Source: Glutamicibacter sp. B1 (GTDB lineage Bacteria > Actinomycetota > Actinomycetes > Actinomycetales > Micrococcaceae). From it: a stretch of 64,000 nucleotides of DNA. The stretch's first letter is position 1. Each line of letters starts with the position of its first letter. Below the pieces are notes generated by a model that was given only the letters and a program-made list of their open reading frames with translations, ran no database searches and was not told the origin of the DNA. Below, one piece after another: positions 62,443 through 64,000 of the stretch. The stretch lies in assembly GCF_039602135.1 (NCBI RefSeq), contig NZ_CP125942.1, positions 620,001-684,000 on the forward strand, in the 5' to 3' direction. The position numbers were made by a program, and so were the translations under genes.

Positions 62443-64000
62443 CTAGGACAGTCCCACTGCCTTTCCAGCCTGATCAACATCCATGCGCAGCGCGGCCGGA
62501 ACTTGGGGCAAGCCAGGCATGGTGGTCAGCACACCGGTAATGGCAACGATGAAGCCGGCGCCGGTTTTAGGGATCAATTCACGGATCTGTAGCCGGAAGC
62601 CAGTAGGAGCACCGAGTGACTGAGGATCATCAGAGAAAGAGTACTGAGTTTTGGCGACGCATACCGGAAGATGATCCCACCCGTTGGAGTGAATCTGTTC
62701 CAGCATCCGCAGTGCCTTGGGGGAGTAGTCAACACCTTCACCGCCATAGACATCACGCACCAGAGATAAAAGTTTCTCTTCGATACTTTGCTCAAGGTCG
62801 TAGAGGTGAGTGAAGTTGGTGGGGGAATCCAATGCGCGCAATACTGCGGTAGCCAATTCGCCTGCGCCCGCCCCTCCCTGACCCCAGACATCCGCCGTGG
62901 CGCACTCAATGCCGTTCTCTGCTGCCCAATCGGTGACAATCTTCAGCTCGTTAGCGGTGTCCAAGGTGAACTGGTTAATGCCGATGACCGGTGGGATGCC
63001 AAACTTCTTGATGATCTCCACGTGACGCGCCAGGTTGGGCAGTCCGACCCGCACCGCTTCAAGATTCTCTTCACCCAGATCTTCTAGAGATACCCCACCG
63101 TGCATCTTCAGTGCACGAATCGTGGTCGTGATAACCACAGCGTTCGGAGCGCAGTCGGCAAAGCGTGCCTTGATATCCATAAATTTTTCGGCCCCGAGAT
63201 CCGCACCAAAACCTGCCTCGGTCACCACCACATCTGCTAATGAGCGTGCGGTGTTGGTTGCGATGGCTGAATTGCAGCCGTGGGCAATATTGGCAAAAGG
63301 GCCACCATGGATGAAGGCCGGGGTTCCAGCGATGCTCTGGACGAGGTTAGGTTTGATGGCGCCTTTGAGCAACAGGGTCAAGGCTCCCGCCGCGCCTAAA
63401 TCATCGACCGTCACCGGCTCTTTGGTATACGAGTAGCCGATGGTCATCTTGCCTAGTCGTTTGCGTAGATCCGCTAGGTCCGTGGCAAGACAAAAAACAG
63501 CCATGACTTCTGAGGCTGCGGTGATCTCGAATCCGGTCTCGCGGGGCACACCGTCGGTGGGCCCACCCAATCCGATAACCACCGTGCGCAAGGAGCGATC
63601 ATTCATATCCATGACGCGTTTAAAAGTGATACGCCGTGGATCAATGCCTAGCTTATTTCCGTGGTGCAGATGGTTGTCCACCATCGCCATGAGTAGATTG
63701 TTGGCGCTGGTAATGGCGTGAAAATCCCCGGTGAAATGCAGATTGATGTCATCCATGGGCAACACTTGAGATTGGCCACCGCCGGTGGCCCCGCCCTTCA
63801 TGCCAAAACTGGGGCCAACGGAGGGCTCGCGTAAAGCGATCATGGTTTTTGTGCCACTGGCGGCCAGTGCATCAGCGAGGCCCACCACCATGGTCGTCTT
63901 GCCTTCACCGGCGGGAGTGGGCGACATTCCGCTGACCAAAACCACTCGTCCACGCTTAGTGTTCTTGGCTGACAATAGTGCCGGATCCACCTTGGCTTTG
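62443..64000 (-). CDS. fhs: formate-tetrahydrofolate ligase (5' end beyond window)
   Basis: The frame runs to the right edge and reads [17 protein letters not shown] at its visible start, so the N-terminus (about 35-45 residues) lies outside. The nucleotide-binding motif [20 protein letters not shown] follows, then the family stretches [35 protein letters not shown] and [22 protein letters not shown], and a C-terminus ending GKAVGLS. It makes 10-formyl-THF from formate and ATP, which also feeds the PurN and PurH reactions encoded elsewhere in this window. Confidence 0.95.
   Translation of the reverse strand, partial: KAKVDPALLSAKNTKRGRVVLVSGMSPTPAGEGKTTMVVGLADALAASGTKTMIALREPSVGPSFGMKGGATGGGQSQVLPMDDINLHFTGDFHAITSANNLLMAMVDNHLHHGNKLGIDPRRITFKRVMDMNDRSLRTVVIGLGGPTDGVPRETGFEITAASEVMAVFCLATDLADLRKRLGKMTIGYSYTKEPVTVDDLGAAGALTLLLKGAIKPNLVQSIAGTPAFIHGGPFANIAHGCNSAIATNTARSLADVVVTEAGFGADLGAEKFMDIKARFADCAPNAVVITTTIRALKMHGGVSLEDLGEENLEAVRVGLPNLARHVEIIKKFGIPPVIGINQFTLDTANELKIVTDWAAENGIECATADVWGQGGAGAGELATAVLRALDSPTNFTHLYDLEQSIEEKLLSLVRDVYGGEGVDYSPKALRMLEQIHSNGWDHLPVCVAKTQYSFSDDPQSLGAPTGFRLQIRELIPKTGAGFIVAITGVLTTMPGLPQVPAALRMDVDQAGKAVGLS

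Noticed and set aside
1..64000. tRNA, rRNA, CRISPR arrays, transposases, integrases or prophage genes
   Set aside because: I looked for cloverleaf ends, regularly spaced repeats and recombinase motifs and saw none; short tRNAs could still be missed by eye.

Overview
The window looks like chromosomal DNA of a moderately high-GC actinobacterium of the family Micrococcaceae, most like Glutamicibacter/Arthrobacter. This rests on several things: a DUF6350 membrane gene beside purN, an Rpf-LysM secreted muralytic protein, GTG and TTG starts, several probable leaderless genes, and the protein sequences themselves. The genus is inferred from recalled family resemblance, not from a search. There are about 47 protein genes, cut at both ends (a VIT/ferritin-like gene at the left, formate-THF ligase at the right). 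I see no rRNA, tRNA, CRISPR, prophage or insertion sequence.

Layout. 1-6.6 kb: a ferritin-like/VIT metal protein, a DinB-fold protein, an XRE-cupin regulator, and a ureohydrolase overlapping a ThDP decarboxylase, which together look like an arginine/guanidino catabolic pair. 6.7-12 kb: an inositol-phosphatase-family gene, then a glutarate module (GntR regulator, CoA-transferase, glutaryl-CoA dehydrogenase) and a 3-hydroxyacyl-CoA dehydrogenase that could complete the route to acetoacetyl-CoA. 12-18 kb: App1 phosphatase, thioesterase, siderophore-interacting protein, an unassigned structured small RNA, two 3-methyladenine glycosylases, and an ArsR-CDF metal efflux pair. 18-21.4 kb: a MacB/FtsX-type ABC transporter. 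21.4-26.9 kb: a Wadjet/MksBEF-type SMC operon (JetA, JetB, JetC) with no JetD nuclease next to it. 27-34 kb: a deacetylase-like lipoprotein, a RecB-like nuclease-helicase broken by one extra base, a small membrane protein, an M50-type protease and a YihY membrane protein. 35-41.5 kb: Rpf behind a long structured leader, a CoA-transferase, a PaaX-like regulator overlapping tryptophan 2,3-dioxygenase, an FMN reductase, and HpaH-HpaI. 41.5-53.7 kb: DUF6350, DinB, purN, an unusual zinc-ribbon SDR, GH38 alpha-mannosidase, TetR, MFS transporter, DUF4303 and purH. 54-62.4 kb: a 5-oxoproline module made of an NRAMP-like transporter with a DUF1445 protein, then (opposite strand) PxpA, a PxpB-PxpC fusion, a biotin carboxylase and a GntR regulator, with an adenosine/adenine deaminase between the halves. 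62.4 kb to the end: formate-THF ligase.

Strongest signals beyond the gene list: (1) the palindrome TTGTT-C-AACAA occurs twice in front of the NRAMP-DUF1445 pair and once in front of pxpA, placed on promoter elements, which ties both halves into one likely GntR regulon; (2) an independent ~210-nt RNA locus at 14.64-14.88 kb with its own promoter, several hairpins and a strong terminator; (3) the SMC defence/condensin operon without its nuclease; (4) a one-base frameshift in the helicase-nuclease; (5) perfect palindromes at the XRE and glutarate regulator loci; (6) several genes whose start codon lies 6-7 bases after a -10-like hexamer, as in leaderless transcripts.
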